Source: Streptomyces marispadix (lineage in GTDB: Bacteria; Actinomycetota; Actinomycetes; Streptomycetales; Streptomycetaceae). From it: a stretch of 64,000 bases of DNA. The translations under genes were made by a program, and so were the position numbers. Numbering within the stretch: position 1 is the first letter of the stretch; each line of letters opens with the position of its first letter. Shown here one piece after another: positions 28,483-38,102 of this stretch. The notes below the pieces were generated by a model. That model searched no databases. It was not told the origin of the DNA and was given only the letters and a program-made list of their open reading frames with translations. The stretch is taken from contig NZ_JAKWJU010000002.1 of assembly GCF_022524345.1 (NCBI RefSeq), forward strand, positions 5,191,001 through 5,255,000, read 5' to 3'.

Positions 28483-31400
28483 TCAGCGTTGCGGCGGCAC
28501 CTGCCCCGGGGGCTGCTGCGGCCAGCCGCCACCGCCCTGCTGCGGATACGGCTGCTGACCTGGCTGGGGCTGTTGCTGCTGCGGGATCGGCTGCTGACCG
28601 TAGGGCTGCTGCGGAGGCTGGCCCTGCTGACCCGGCAGCGGCGGCGCCATCTGCGCGGGCGGATTGTTGCCGTTACCCGACCACAGGCCCTGCTCCTGCT
28701 GCTGACGTGCGAAGTCCTCGGCGATGAGAGCCGAGAGGTTGAAGTACGCCTCGCGCGTCTTGGGGCGCATCATGTCCAGGTCCAACTCGGCACCGGCGGA
28801 GAGATGTTCGTCGAACGGGATGGTGACGACACCGCGGCAGCGCGTCTGGAAGTGGGCCACGATGTCCTCGACCTTGATCATCTTGCCGGTCTCGCGGACA
28901 CCGGAGATGACGGTGATGCTGCGCTGCACGAGATCCCCGTAGCCGTGCGCCGACAGCCAGTCGAGCGTCGTGCTCGCACTGCTGGCACCGTCCACGGACG
29001 GCGTGGAGATGATGACCAACTGGTCGGCGAGGTCGAGGACTCCACGCATCGCCGAGTACAGCAGGCCCGTGCCGGAGTCGGTGAGGATGATCGGGTACTG
29101 CCTGCCGAGGATGTCGATGACCCTGCGGTAGTCGTCGTCGTTGAAGGTCGTGGAGACGGCCGGGTCGACGTCGTTCGCCAGGATCTCCAGCCCGGACGCC
29201 GCCTGCGAGGTGAAGCGGCGGATGTCCATGTAGCTGTTGAGATACGGGATCGCCGTCACCAGGTCGCGGATCGTCGCACCCGTCTCGCGCCGCACACGAC
29301 GGCCGAGGGTGCCCGCGTCCGGGTTCGCGTCGATCGCGATGACCTTGTCCTGCCGCTCCAGCGCCAGCGTCGAACCGAGCGCCGTGGTGGTCGTCGTCTT
29401 GCCCACGCCGCCCTTGAGGCTGATCACCGCGATGCGGTAGCAGGACAGTACGGGCGTACGGATCAGCCCGAGCTTCCGTTCGCGCTCGGCCTCCTCCTTC
29501 TTGCCGCCGAAGCGGAACTTGCCGCCCAGCGCCGGATTCTGCGAACGCGGCTTCTTGCGGTTGTTGACCAGCCGGTCCGACGAGAGCTCCACCGCGGCCG
29601 TGTAACCGAGAGGGTTACCGCCCTGGCCCTGGCGCCGCGCGTCTTCGGCGGGCGTCTGTCCGGGCGCCATCGCACCGGGGTCGACGCCGGGGCCCTGGGG
29701 CGCCGGGCCTGCGGGGCCTGCCGGTCCCGTCGGCCCTGCCGGGCCCGGCTGCTGCTGCGCGGGCTGGTACGGCTGCGCCTGCTGGGGCTGGGGCTGTCCC
29801 TGTTGGGGGTAGCCGTAGCCCTGTTGGGGTTGGGTTTGCTGGGGCTGCTGTTGTTGTGGGGCGGGGTAGGGCTGTTGCTGTGCGGGCTGGGGGTAGCCGT
29901 AACCGGCCTGTTGGGCCTGGGGGTTGGGTGCGGCCTGTTGCTGTGGCGGCTGCGCCTGCTGGGGCTGGGGCTGTCCCTGTTGGGGGTAGCCGTAGCCCTG
30001 TTGGGGTTGGGTTTGCTGGGGCTGTTGCTGTTGTGGGGCGGGGTAGGGCTGTTGCTGTGCGGGCTGGGGGTAGCCGTAACCGGCCTGTTGGGCCTGGGGG
30101 TTGGGTGCGGCCTGTTGCTGTGGCGGCTGCGCCTGCTGGGGCTGGGGCTGTCCCTGCTGCGGATAGCCGTAACCCGGCTGCGCGGGCTGCTGCCCCTGCC
30201 AGGCAGGCTGCTGCTGCGCGGGCTGCGGGTAGCCGTAACCGGCCTGCTGGGCCTGCGGGTTGGGGGCCGCTTGCTGCTGTGGCGGCGGCGTCTGCCCCTG
30301 CCCCTGCGCCTGCCCCGTCTGTGGGGGCTGCTGACCCTGCTGGGGCTGCGCCTCAGGCTGCGGCTGGGCCCCGGCCTGCTGCGGATAGCCGTACCCGTAC
30401 GGCTGCTGCGGCGCCTGTGACTGCTGCGAAGCAGGGGCGGCGGCATCCGCGGGCGGGTTGGCCGCTACGGGCGCACCGTCGGGCGCGGACGTGGCGGGCT
30501 GGAAGTCCGGTGGCAGAGGCGGCAGTTCGGTGGACTGTGCCGAGCCCTCGGACGCCGGAGCCGACCAGGGTCCGCCCTGCTGGGGGAGGGGCGCCGGCTG
30601 TGCCGGGCTCTCCTCGGGCTGCGGTGCGGAGTCGGTCGTGGTGCTGCTCGCGCTCTCGTCCGGGGAGGCATCACCCTCCGCGCCGGTGCCTGCCGAAGCC
30701 GAGCCGTCCGAGTCCCAGTCGCTCGAAGCCGAGTCGTCCGGACCCTCGTCCACAGAGGCCGAGTCCGCCGTGGGCTCCTCCGCAGTAGGCAGCCCCCTGC
30801 CGAACGTACGCGGGTCCTCGGGAGGGTCTTCGCTGCCGTCGGCCTCAGAACTCGCGGCCTGCGACGCCGTGTTCGTGCCGTCCGTCGCCGAGGAGGCGGG
30901 CAGCGGTGCGTCGTCGGCGGACGTGGAGACCTCGCCGGTGTCGTCGGCCGGGGCGTCGGTGCGCGAAGTCTCCGCGACCTCCACGCCTGCCCTGTCGGTT
31001 GCGCCCGGTCCCTCGTTCGAGTGCTCAGAGGCATCCGAAGAGTCCGAAGACTCAGACGAGGAGCCCGAAGTCGCCGAGGAATCCGAAGCGTCCGTGGACG
31101 ATTCCGGAACGGACGGGAAAGAGGGGAAAGAGGGCGGGGAGGGTGCTGCGGCCTGAGACGCAGCCTCCGAAGAACCCTCCGGCTCTTCCGTACGGTCACG
31201 GTCGAGGCCGGCCGAGACGCCCGCGCTCGCGTCACGCCCGTACGACTGCCCGAAGTCGCCGCCCGGCCCGCCGAACCCGCCGACGCGCGGCTCAGGTTCG
31301 GGCGCTTGGGGCTGCTGACCGGCGCTGTCCTGCCGTTCCGTCTGCGGCCGTGGATCTTCCCGCCTCAAGGGGGCGAACATCTGGGTGGCGTCCGACGCGG

Positions 31401-31890
31401 GCGGCGTGGCGAACCCGCTGCCCGGGGTCTCGGGCGGGGTGAACGACGGGCTCTGAGGGCCCTGTTCACGACCCTGTTCACGACCCTGTTCGCGGTCCTG
31501 TTCGCGGTCCTGGTCGCCGGAGAGCGGAGCCTGCGGGAACTGCGGAGGCAGGGGAGGAGGCGTCGACTGCGAAGGGTCCGGAGCGACGGGGCCGGTGCCG
31601 GAATCGGGGCCGGGACCGGCAGGCGGACCGGGGTGTGCGCCCGGAAGCGGTTGCGGCGGGCTCGTACCGGGGAAGGGGGCCGGGGTCGTCGGACCGCTCG
31701 GATTGTCCCCCACGCCGGGGGTGTTGGGGGCGGCGGCACTGTCCGCGTCCTGCGTGTACCAGGCAGGCGGCGTGTAGTCGATGGTGAACTGCCCCGTCGA
31801 CTCCGTGTCGTTCTCGGGCGAATCCGCATCGTATCGATCGGTGTCGGGCCCCGTCCTGCCCCAGCGGATCTCGTCCCGATCGCTGCTCAC
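28483..31890 (-). CDS. EspI-like MinD/ParA ATPase of the type VII secretion locus
   Basis: A 1135-aa protein. The GTG at 31890 has AGGAGG upstream and gives [11 protein letters not shown], the N-terminus usual for Streptomyces homologues. Residues 1-about 770 are a disordered Pro/Gln/Ser/Glu-rich region with an acidic Ser-rich centre and tandem 59-residue GYGYPQ-type repeats. A MinD/ParA domain follows with the deviant Walker [28 protein letters not shown] and [14 protein letters not shown] Gln/Pro-rich tail (about 75 residues) ends it. Mycobacterial EspI/EccI proteins share this layout and are linked to ESX control. Its place at the edge of the ESX locus supports the call; the exact role is unknown. 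Confidence 0.85.
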   Translation of the reverse strand: MSSDRDEIRWGRTGPDTDRYDADSPENDTESTGQFTIDYTPPAWYTQDADSAAAPNTPGVGDNPSGPTTPAPFPGTSPPQPLPGAHPGPPAGPGPDSGTGPVAPDPSQSTPPPLPPQFPQAPLSGDQDREQDREQGREQGREQGPQSPSFTPPETPGSGFATPPASDATQMFAPLRREDPRPQTERQDSAGQQPQAPEPEPRVGGFGGPGGDFGQSYGRDASAGVSAGLDRDRTEEPEGSSEAASQAAAPSPPSFPSFPSVPESSTDASDSSATSGSSSESSDSSDASEHSNEGPGATDRAGVEVAETSRTDAPADDTGEVSTSADDAPLPASSATDGTNTASQAASSEADGSEDPPEDPRTFGRGLPTAEEPTADSASVDEGPDDSASSDWDSDGSASAGTGAEGDASPDESASSTTTDSAPQPEESPAQPAPLPQQGGPWSAPASEGSAQSTELPPLPPDFQPATSAPDGAPVAANPPADAAAPASQQSQAPQQPYGYGYPQQAGAQPQPEAQPQQGQQPPQTGQAQGQGQTPPPQQQAAPNPQAQQAGYGYPQPAQQQPAWQGQQPAQPGYGYPQQGQPQPQQAQPPQQQAAPNPQAQQAGYGYPQPAQQQPYPAPQQQQPQQTQPQQGYGYPQQGQPQPQQAQPPQQQAAPNPQAQQAGYGYPQPAQQQPYPAPQQQQPQQTQPQQGYGYPQQGQPQPQQAQPYQPAQQQPGPAGPTGPAGPAGPAPQGPGVDPGAMAPGQTPAEDARRQGQGGNPLGYTAAVELSSDRLVNNRKKPRSQNPALGGKFRFGGKKEEAERERKLGLIRTPVLSCYRIAVISLKGGVGKTTTTTALGSTLALERQDKVIAIDANPDAGTLGRRVRRETGATIRDLVTAIPYLNSYMDIRRFTSQAASGLEILANDVDPAVSTTFNDDDYRRVIDILGRQYPIILTDSGTGLLYSAMRGVLDLADQLVIISTPSVDGASSASTTLDWLSAHGYGDLVQRSITVISGVRETGKMIKVEDIVAHFQTRCRGVVTIPFDEHLSAGAELDLDMMRPKTREAYFNLSALIAEDFARQQQEQGLWSGNGNNPPAQMAPPLPGQQGQPPQQPYGQQPIPQQQQPQPGQQPYPQQGGGGWPQQPPGQVPPQR
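29771..30124 (-). repeat. Two 177-bp direct repeats inside the EspI-like gene
   Basis: Units 29771-29947 and 29948-30124 are almost identical and encode 59-residue Gln/Pro/Tyr-rich repeats. A degenerate third copy continues from 30125. The length is a multiple of three, so copy-number change would keep the frame. Confidence 0.9.
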
Positions 31891-32439
31891 AATGCCTCCT
31901 GCTGTGTGGTCGCACACCCCGTTTGCTGCGCAGTGACCCAGCCTAATCTCGACAGCTCCGGGCACGGCACTGCGGCCCCTTCCGTGCTCGGTGCCCGGGG
32001 GCCACTTCTGTTCGACACGACCCGACTCAACCAGTCGAAGGTCTCGGTCCAGTCTCGGAGGGCGTGGAGCGGCGGTCAACTTTCCACCGGCGTAGAAGCG
32101 CTGTCGGTCCTGGACCAGGCAGATGTTTTCGTGTAAGGGCGCTTGTCTTTGAGGCAACGTACGGATGACGAGTGTCAGGCGTTACTCAGGGGCCGCCCGA
32201 GGCGCCACGGCGAAAACGAAGAGACGGTCCGCGCTCCGTTCCGTGTGCGCCCCAAGCCCCCGGGGAACTCTCCCCGGTGAACTCTCTCCGGGGAGACGCC
32301 GTTCCGGCGAGAGCCCGCCGAAACCGCCCCCGCAAATCCGCCTACGGCAGATCCGCCTAGCGCGAACTCCCCGCCCGGCCACGGGCGTTCACCCCGGCCG
32401 GGCATCCGCCTCCGCGAGCCCCGCGCACCGCCGTGGCCG
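31891..32439. other. Intergenic region between EspI-like gene and its upstream neighbour
   Basis: These 549 bases carry no supported gene. They should contain the promoter and leader of the minus-strand EspI-like gene. A hairpin (CTCCCCGG 32270-32277 with CCGGGGAG 32288-32295) about 145 bases beyond the 32440 gene could terminate that minus-strand transcript. Short ATCCGCCTA repeats occur near 32336-32358. Confidence 0.4.
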
Positions 32440-33333
32440 TCAGTCCAGACGCCGCGGATTGCCGAGCAGCCCCGCCTCAGCGTCCGTCGGCTGTGTCAGC
32501 GAGTAGTACCTGTCCTTACGCGTGCACCACAGCGTCACGCCGTCGCCCAGCGTCGACAGCGCCTCCGTCTCCTCGCGCGGCAGCCGCATGGTCCGCGACA
32601 GATGCGCCGACTCGTCCGGCGACACCCGCTGGATGCCCACGAGCGACGACGTCTGCAACAGCCGCGGCGCGGCCGGGCTGAGATAGGGGAGCAGCGTCAC
32701 CACGGACTGCCACGGAGCCGAAGTCACGCGCCCGCGCGGCGGTTTCATCCCGCAGTCGCGGATGATGACGACCGGGCTGCTCACGGACGGCCCGAGCGAC
32801 GGCACATGGCCGACGTCGTAGAGCGTCATGCACTGCTGTTCCGCACCGGCGGCCCGCACCAGCGTCGTCCACACATGTGCGCGGCCCGTCTCCACCGCGA
32901 CGCGCGCACCCGTGCCCGCGGCGCGCAGCGCCAGCACCTGTGCCGTCCACAGACCGCCGATGAGCAGCACGTCGTAGGCCGTGCGACGGCTGAGGCCCAG
33001 CACGGCGGGCTGCCGCTGTGCGTCCGTGCCGATGACCACGCCGTCGTCGCCCAGGGGCACGCCTATGGCGCCCAGTTGCTCGACGGCGACCCTGTGCCGC
33101 AGATGGCGCGGACCGCGCAGGCCGAAACCGGGGCGGCGCGGACGTGCCGCCCGCTCCTCGGCCTGCTCGTCGGGGTGGCCGAAGACCGGTATCACACCGG
33201 TGTCGGTGGCCGTCGCCACGTGCCGCGGCTGCGGCGGTTCGCCGTCCTGTCCCAGGCCGCCCTGCGGCTGCTGCTGCCGGCCAAGTCCCGCACCGGGCAT
33301 GCCGGTCTGCCTGGGCATCATCGGAGTGGACAT
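32440..33333 (-). CDS. Conserved type VII secretion-associated protein, function unknown
   Basis: A 297-aa soluble protein translated after eccE: its ATG overlaps the eccE stop (ATGA). The N-terminal 60 residues are Gly/Gln/Pro-rich. The rest has features such as LLIGGLWTAQVLALRAAGTGARVAVETGRAH (in two parts), SPVVIIRDCG and VTLWCTRKDRYYSLT, reminiscent of the soluble part of EccE-like proteins. Similar genes accompany eccE in Streptomyces ESX loci. No membrane segment or catalytic motif is seen. A structural or accessory role in the secretion machine is inferred from coupling only. Confidence 0.75.
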   Translation of the reverse strand: MSTPMMPRQTGMPGAGLGRQQQPQGGLGQDGEPPQPRHVATATDTGVIPVFGHPDEQAEERAARPRRPGFGLRGPRHLRHRVAVEQLGAIGVPLGDDGVVIGTDAQRQPAVLGLSRRTAYDVLLIGGLWTAQVLALRAAGTGARVAVETGRAHVWTTLVRAAGAEQQCMTLYDVGHVPSLGPSVSSPVVIIRDCGMKPPRGRVTSAPWQSVVTLLPYLSPAAPRLLQTSSLVGIQRVSPDESAHLSRTMRLPREETEALSTLGDGVTLWCTRKDRYYSLTQPTDAEAGLLGNPRRLD

Positions 33334-34658
33334 CAGCTCGTGCCTCCGAGGGGCAGGGTGGCGAGCACGCCGGGCACTTGCTCCCGGTCCAGCGGCACGA
33401 GCCCGGTCTTTGCCCGGCTCGCGGTGCGCTGGAGTTCACGCCGCGCGGTGGACAGATCGTTCTCGCTGCGGGTCACGATGCGCACATGGCCCGAGATCTC
33501 GGCCGAGCGTCCGTCGCCCCGGCCCAGCGTCAGGCTGAAGACCGAGGTGAACACCCGCAGCGAGGTGAGGATCGACGCGAGATGCGCCGAACTCACGGCG
33601 CTCGGGCCGACCTGCGGCCAGCGGCTGATCCAGTACGTCGTGTGCCAGCGGTCGTCGCAGCGCCAGCCGCGCACCGACTCCTCCGTACGGCGCTGCGCGG
33701 GACGCCCGTCGGGGGCGGCGGAGTTGCCCGCACGGGGGTTGAGGCAGGTGGAGGTCGCCAGCGCCTGGACCACCTCGGTCTCGTTGAGCACCGTGGCGCT
33801 GAATCCGGCGCCTTCGAGGCGGCTCGCGAGCTGGTCCGCGGCACGCACCAACGAGCGCTGCGCGCCCCCGAGTCCGCCTCCGCGCGCCTCGATCGCCTCG
33901 GGCGTCAGCTCGGGGGTGAGCTTCAGCGCCACCCACGTCATACGGAGCGAGGGGATGCCGGAAGCCTCCTGGAGCGTCCCGTACGACCGTGCCACCACGG
34001 ACTGTTCGGGCAGGTGCGGCGCGGGCGCGGGCTGGGTGTGCTGGACGATCTGCACGGACTCCAGCCGGATGTCGTCGGTCGTCAGCGCGTCGTAGAGCAC
34101 GTCGAGGGGTACGGGGCGCTCCACGCGGCCCGTACGGCCGGGACGCAGCGGTGCGTCCTTGCCCTCGACCGCGATCAGCGCGGTAAGGAACGTGCCGTCG
34201 CCGACCATGCCGACGGCACGGTCTTCACGCGTCACGTAAGTGGACGTCTGCACCGCCGGATCGCACTCGACGACGGGCGCGAGAGAGGGGTCGGTGCCCG
34301 CCGGGACCGGGTACTTGGCGCCGCGCTTGCGCCGCCGCAGCGAACGCTTCAGCTCGTACCACTCCGACAACGGGTGCTGCCTGCGGCGCACCAGGGCGAA
34401 CAGCGTCAGCAGCCCGGCCGCCACGGCGGCCGGCAGGACCAGCCACTTCTGTGCGATCCAGGCGACCAGCAGCAGCCCGGCGGCGAACTCGATGAGCACG
34501 AGCTGCTGGAGCCGGACGGGGCCGAAGCTGCCGGGCTTGCTGCTCAGCCGCAGCGTGGCGTTGGCGGGCGGCTGCGAGGCGGCCGGGGCCTGTTGCTCGT
34601 CGTTCCGCTGAGACGGGACGCTACGGTCCCGTGACCGGTTGCGGGTGGCGCTCGTCAT
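33333..34658 (-). CDS. eccE: Type VII secretion protein EccE
   Basis: EccE is the peripheral membrane component of the ESX core complex (441 aa). Two adjacent membrane helices (LVLIEFAAGLLLVAWIAQ and LVLPAAVAAGLLTLFALV, about 48-88) follow a 45-residue basic/Pro-rich cytoplasmic start. A conserved soluble domain follows (SEWYELKRSLRRRKRG, then CDPAVQTSTYVTRED and GRVERPVPLDVLYDAL). It overlaps the downstream 297-aa gene by 4 bases and diverges from eccB across a 715-bp region. Confidence 0.88.
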   Translation of the reverse strand: MTSATRNRSRDRSVPSQRNDEQQAPAASQPPANATLRLSSKPGSFGPVRLQQLVLIEFAAGLLLVAWIAQKWLVLPAAVAAGLLTLFALVRRRQHPLSEWYELKRSLRRRKRGAKYPVPAGTDPSLAPVVECDPAVQTSTYVTREDRAVGMVGDGTFLTALIAVEGKDAPLRPGRTGRVERPVPLDVLYDALTTDDIRLESVQIVQHTQPAPAPHLPEQSVVARSYGTLQEASGIPSLRMTWVALKLTPELTPEAIEARGGGLGGAQRSLVRAADQLASRLEGAGFSATVLNETEVVQALATSTCLNPRAGNSAAPDGRPAQRRTEESVRGWRCDDRWHTTYWISRWPQVGPSAVSSAHLASILTSLRVFTSVFSLTLGRGDGRSAEISGHVRIVTRSENDLSTARRELQRTASRAKTGLVPLDREQVPGVLATLPLGGTS

Positions 34659-35373
34659 CCCCCGTAATTCCCCTTCGAGGTGTCGTCCGCACGGCTTTCG
34701 CCCTGCGGTCGCCTTTCGGCCTCAAGCCGCCGATTCCGCTTCCGCTTGTGGACGCGTGTGTGCCGGCGGCGTGCTCTCTCGCGGCGCGGCCCGTGCCGCG
34801 CAGGCGCTTTCGGTGATTCTGCGCAATGCTGCGGTGGCCGGTGCTGAGGAGCACCGGTACTTCGGTGTTCGGTGATCGTGATTCGCCGGTCCGGTGAATT
34901 CGCCGTCCCTTTACAGCGATTCGCCGCTTCGGCGTCTGCGGTCGCCCCCTGCCGTGCCGTCGGTTCACCGGCTCCGTGCATACGGTTCACTCGTGCCTTA
35001 CGTACGCGGAGCCGGACCGGCCCGCAATGCAGCGGACGCCGGCCGGACGTCAGGATACTCATCGCCGGCGGCCTTCCGCAGGCGGCCGACCGCCCCGGCA
35101 AGTGAGGGCATTGTGCGGATACCGCGACCCTTGGCGGATGTGCCCCCAGTGCGGCCACCCTGTCGTTTGCGTACACACGGGGGCGCGGCATAGTAGTGCA
35201 GCCGGGGGAGGCGGACTCGGGGGCGGGAACGAAGCTCGAAGGCACGAGGCCCGAAGGGCTGCGCGGCGCACCGGGCCCGCGGCCGCACACCCCCGGCGGC
35301 ACGCCGGCTAACACTTGAACCACCACCAGAAACCGGGCACTTCACAGCACGGAAACGGGAGAGACGGGGACCG
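34659..35373. other. Divergent regulatory region between eccE and eccB
   Basis: The 715 bases separate the minus-strand eccE operon from eccB. No gene is supported on either strand; short frames here lack ribosome sites and homology I recognise. Local base composition dips around 34800-34930, with repeated GATTCGCC/TTCGCC words (34878-34935) that could be binding sites. Promoters for both directions should lie here but none is convincing. Confidence 0.45.
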
Positions 35374-36912
35374 ATGGCGACGCGGCGGGACGAGCTCAGC
35401 GCCCACACCTTCGCGCGGAAGCGCACGCTTGCAGCCTTTTTGCAGCCGGAATCGAGAGTCTCCGACGAGGAGGCTCCGCGTCCCGTGCGGGCGATGATGC
35501 CCAGCATGGTGGTGGGGGTCGTTCTGGTCGCGGGCTCCGTCGCCTGGGGAGCGATCGCACCGAGTGCGCCTCCCGGCTGGAACAAGGCGGGCGAACACAT
35601 CATCGTCGACAGCGATTCCACGACGCGCTACGTCGTACTCAAGGACAAGACCAAGAGCGGCAAGAAGGTCCCCCAGCTCCACCCCGTGCTGAACTTCGCC
35701 TCCGCCAAACTCGTCCTGGACAAGGGCAAGGGCGAAGTCATAGAGGTCTCCGGCAAGGACATCGACGAGAGCACCATCGCCCGTGGCGCCACCATCGGCA
35801 TTCCCTACGCTCCCGACCGGCTGCCCAGCACGGCGGACGCCGAGGCACCCAAGGAGTGGGCGGTCTGCGAGAAGCCGTCGTCCAACGGCGAAGGGGAGCC
35901 GCAGCAGGGCATGTTCGTGCTCGGCGGCCAGGACAAGAACAAGCTGAAGGACGGCAACCGCCTGGACGACGGCGAGGCCATGTTCGTCGAGGACAGCGAG
36001 ACCCACGACCAGTACGTGGTCGACGGTACGGGCACGAAGCTGCTGCTGGACGGGCCTGAGGGCAAGAGCAAGGCCAAGATCCCCGAACGCAACGTGCTCA
36101 CCAAGCAGGTGCTGAGGGACCCGGGAGTGCCGCAGAAGGTCTCCACGCAGTGGCTGAAGACTCTGAATTCCGGTTCGGATCTCGTCTTCCCGAAACTGGA
36201 CGCCCCGAGTGGATCGCAGCCGCAGTTCGACGGCGCCGACTCCCTTCCGCCTGAAGCCCGTTCGGTCGGAAAGGTACTCAAGTCCACTTCCGGAGGAGCC
36301 ACTTATTACTACGTGGTTCTGAAGGACGGAGTGCAGCGGATCACGCCCCTTGTGGCGCGGCTCTATCTCGTAGAGCAGAACGAGAATCTGGTGACCGTCA
36401 GCAATGTGGAGGTCGCCGGCGCCGGAGCCTCGGACGAGATGAACAAGGGCGGAAGGGGCTGGCCCGAGGACGTGCTGAAGCAGGTCAACCGCCCGGCGGA
36501 GGGCATCGGTTCGACCTCGCGCACCGTCTCTTGCAGCGTCTACACCGGCAAGACCGCGGGCGGGCGGCCCAAGCTCGCCGCGTGGGCGGGCCCCGAGTAC
36601 CCGGCCAACATCGTCGACGGTGCGGCCAGCGCATACGTCAGCTCCGGTTCCGGACTCCTCTACCAGGAGGTCAGCGGCAGGGGCAGCCGCAGCGGCACGC
36701 AGTACCTGCTGACCGACTCCGGTCTGCGCTACGCCCTTCCCAAGGGCGGCGGCGACAACCAGCAGGGCTCGGGCTCCAGTGAGAAGAGCCCCACCGCGCG
36801 TCTGGGATATGAGAAGGCCAAGGTCGCGCCCGTGCCGCAGAGTTGGTCCTCGCTGCTGCCCAAGGGCCCCACCCTGGACACCAGGAGCGCTTCGCAGGAA
36901 CAGGGACTGTGA
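35374..36912 (+). CDS. eccB: Type VII secretion protein EccB
   Basis: EccB is a core membrane component of ESX systems (512 aa). The N-terminus MATRRDELSAHTFARKRTLAAFL is the family signature. A single membrane helix (SMVVGVVLVAGSVAWGAIAP, about 44-63) anchors a large external domain with repeat folds (e.g. STTRYVVLKDKTKSGKKVPQ is the start of the first). The C-terminal part has SGSGLLYQEVSG and TQYLLTDSGLRYALP. The ATG has GGGAGAGACGGGG upstream. A terminator hairpin follows the gene. Confidence 0.95.
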   Translation: MATRRDELSAHTFARKRTLAAFLQPESRVSDEEAPRPVRAMMPSMVVGVVLVAGSVAWGAIAPSAPPGWNKAGEHIIVDSDSTTRYVVLKDKTKSGKKVPQLHPVLNFASAKLVLDKGKGEVIEVSGKDIDESTIARGATIGIPYAPDRLPSTADAEAPKEWAVCEKPSSNGEGEPQQGMFVLGGQDKNKLKDGNRLDDGEAMFVEDSETHDQYVVDGTGTKLLLDGPEGKSKAKIPERNVLTKQVLRDPGVPQKVSTQWLKTLNSGSDLVFPKLDAPSGSQPQFDGADSLPPEARSVGKVLKSTSGGATYYYVVLKDGVQRITPLVARLYLVEQNENLVTVSNVEVAGAGASDEMNKGGRGWPEDVLKQVNRPAEGIGSTSRTVSCSVYTGKTAGGRPKLAAWAGPEYPANIVDGAASAYVSSGSGLLYQEVSGRGSRSGTQYLLTDSGLRYALPKGGGDNQQGSGSSEKSPTARLGYEKAKVAPVPQSWSSLLPKGPTLDTRSASQEQGL

Positions 36913-36968
36913 CGGATCTGTGACAGCCGGGGCGATCACACGTATCGGCCCGCGGATTCCTGGGTAGT

Positions 36969-37001
36969 ACGTAACTCCCGCCTTGTGGACGGGAGTTACG
37001 T
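36969..37001 (+). terminator. Terminator after eccB
   Basis: Perfect 12-bp arms ACGTAACTCCCG (36969-36980) and its complement (36990-37001) with a 9-base loop, 57 bases after the eccB stop. No U-tract. It separates eccB from the WXG100 pair. Confidence 0.6.
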
Positions 37002-37180
37002 CGTTCCCGGGGGTTTTCAGGGGTTTCGCGGGGTGGACCGGGGGCAGGGGAGAGTGGGCGCGGGAATGCGCCGGCCGTCGTGCGATCACGAATTGATCGC
37101 GGCGGTGTGTTGACCACGTGACGGTAATGGCATGCGAACGGCTGTGTCGGTGGGGCAAGGTAGTGTTCTCACGGTGTCAG

Positions 37181-37211
37181 CTGACGGCCCGTTCTGTACG
37201 TGGCATAGGGT
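37181..37211 (+). promoter_or_regulatory. Candidate promoter of the WXG100 genes
   Basis: CTGACG (37181-37186) and TAGGGT (37206-37211) are 19 bases apart and lie 63 bases before the first WXG100 gene. A second TANNNT (TAGTGT) is at 37161. Tentative. Confidence 0.3.
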
Positions 37212-37273
37212 GACCCACCAGCCCGACACGGGCTGCTGAGACGTTCACTAGAAGACATGGGGGAAGGTGCGCC

Positions 37274-37585
37274 ATGGCAGGACAGTTTCGGGTAACAGAG
37301 GACGAGCTCCGGGCTCTGTCGTCGAAGATCAGCGAGGTCAACAGCTCCGTCCAGGGTGAGGTCAAGCGCCTCGACGGTGTGATCAGCCAGATCGCCGGCG
37401 GCTGGCAGGGCCAGGCGGCCAGCGCTTACCACCGGCTCCAGCAGCAGTGGAACGAGGATGCGCGCAAGATGAACAACATCCTCAACGACATCAAGGAAGC
37501 GGTCGACTCCACCCGCCAGAACTACTCGGCGACGGAAGAGCAGCAGAACTCCGAGGTCAGCAAGATCATGTCGGACTTCGGCTGA
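37274..37585 (+). CDS. WXG100 family type VII secretion substrate (EsxA/EsxB pair, first)
   Basis: A 103-aa ESAT-6-like protein, secreted as a helical hairpin heterodimer through ESX. The WXG turn is GGWQGQAASAYHRL (Trp about 45), with the helix before it (DELRALSSKISEVNSSV) and after it (NNILNDIKEAVDSTRQNY). The C-terminus SEVSKIMSDFG is typical. GGGGAAGG precedes the ATG. It pairs with the next gene, 89 bases downstream. Which of the two should be called esxA is uncertain, so no symbol is given. Confidence 0.93.
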   Translation: MAGQFRVTEDELRALSSKISEVNSSVQGEVKRLDGVISQIAGGWQGQAASAYHRLQQQWNEDARKMNNILNDIKEAVDSTRQNYSATEEQQNSEVSKIMSDFG

Positions 37586-37674
37586 TCAAGGTCCATTCGA
37601 CCGGTCAACCGGCGTTCGCGCCACACGAGTTCAGAGCTACTACTACCGAAGAATCGCTGAAGGAGGAGTCGTAA

Positions 37675-37965
37675 GTGTCCGGAATTCTCGTCAATTTTCA
37701 GACGGTCTCTCAGGCTTCGCAGGACGTGAGGTCCACGGCCGGCCGCATCAAGAGCCAGCTCGACGACCTTGAGGCCATGGTGAAGCGCGTGGCCAACACC
37801 TGGGAAGGTGCCGCTCAGGAGGGTTACCAGGCCAAGCAGCGCCAGTGGGACCAGACCGCGGACCACCTGCACCAGGTTCTGCTCAAGATCTCGACCGCGC
37901 TGCAGAACTCGGCGGACAACTACCAGTCCACCGAGAAGAGCAACGCGAACGTCTGGGGCAACTGA
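37675..37965 (+). CDS. WXG100 family type VII secretion substrate (second of the pair)
   Basis: A 96-aa CFP-10/ESAT-6-like protein. The WXG turn is ANTWEGAAQEGYQAK (Trp about 43), flanked by amphipathic helices (QDVRSTAGRIKSQLDDLEA and HLHQVLLKISTALQNSA). The start is GTG with AAGGAGGAG upstream, a strong ribosome site. It presumably forms a 1:1 dimer with the preceding WXG100 protein and is exported by EccC. A mycosin gene follows. Confidence 0.93.
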   Translation: MSGILVNFQTVSQASQDVRSTAGRIKSQLDDLEAMVKRVANTWEGAAQEGYQAKQRQWDQTADHLHQVLLKISTALQNSADNYQSTEKSNANVWGN

Positions 37966-38102
37966 GCAACCGGCAGCGCCCGTATGAGGAGTGGGTCCGG
38001 CCTTCATCGGCCGGCCCGCTCCTGCCGTTGCGTCAAGGGCGTTGGGCCGGGCCGGGGTGAGCACGTCGGCACGGACCGGCGTCCCCGGGGGAGAAAAACA
38101 CC

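Larger units (their letters stand above)
36913..37273. other. Intergenic region eccB to WXG100 pair
   Basis: The 361 bases contain the eccB terminator and a candidate promoter for the two WXG100 genes, both listed separately. No gene is supported. Confidence 0.5.

Noticed and set aside
28489..30420. A 643-codon plus-strand frame rich in Leu and Gly, opposite the EspI-like gene
   Set aside because: It is the antisense reading of Gln/Pro repeats and of a clear MinD/ParA domain. The membrane-like composition is an artefact.
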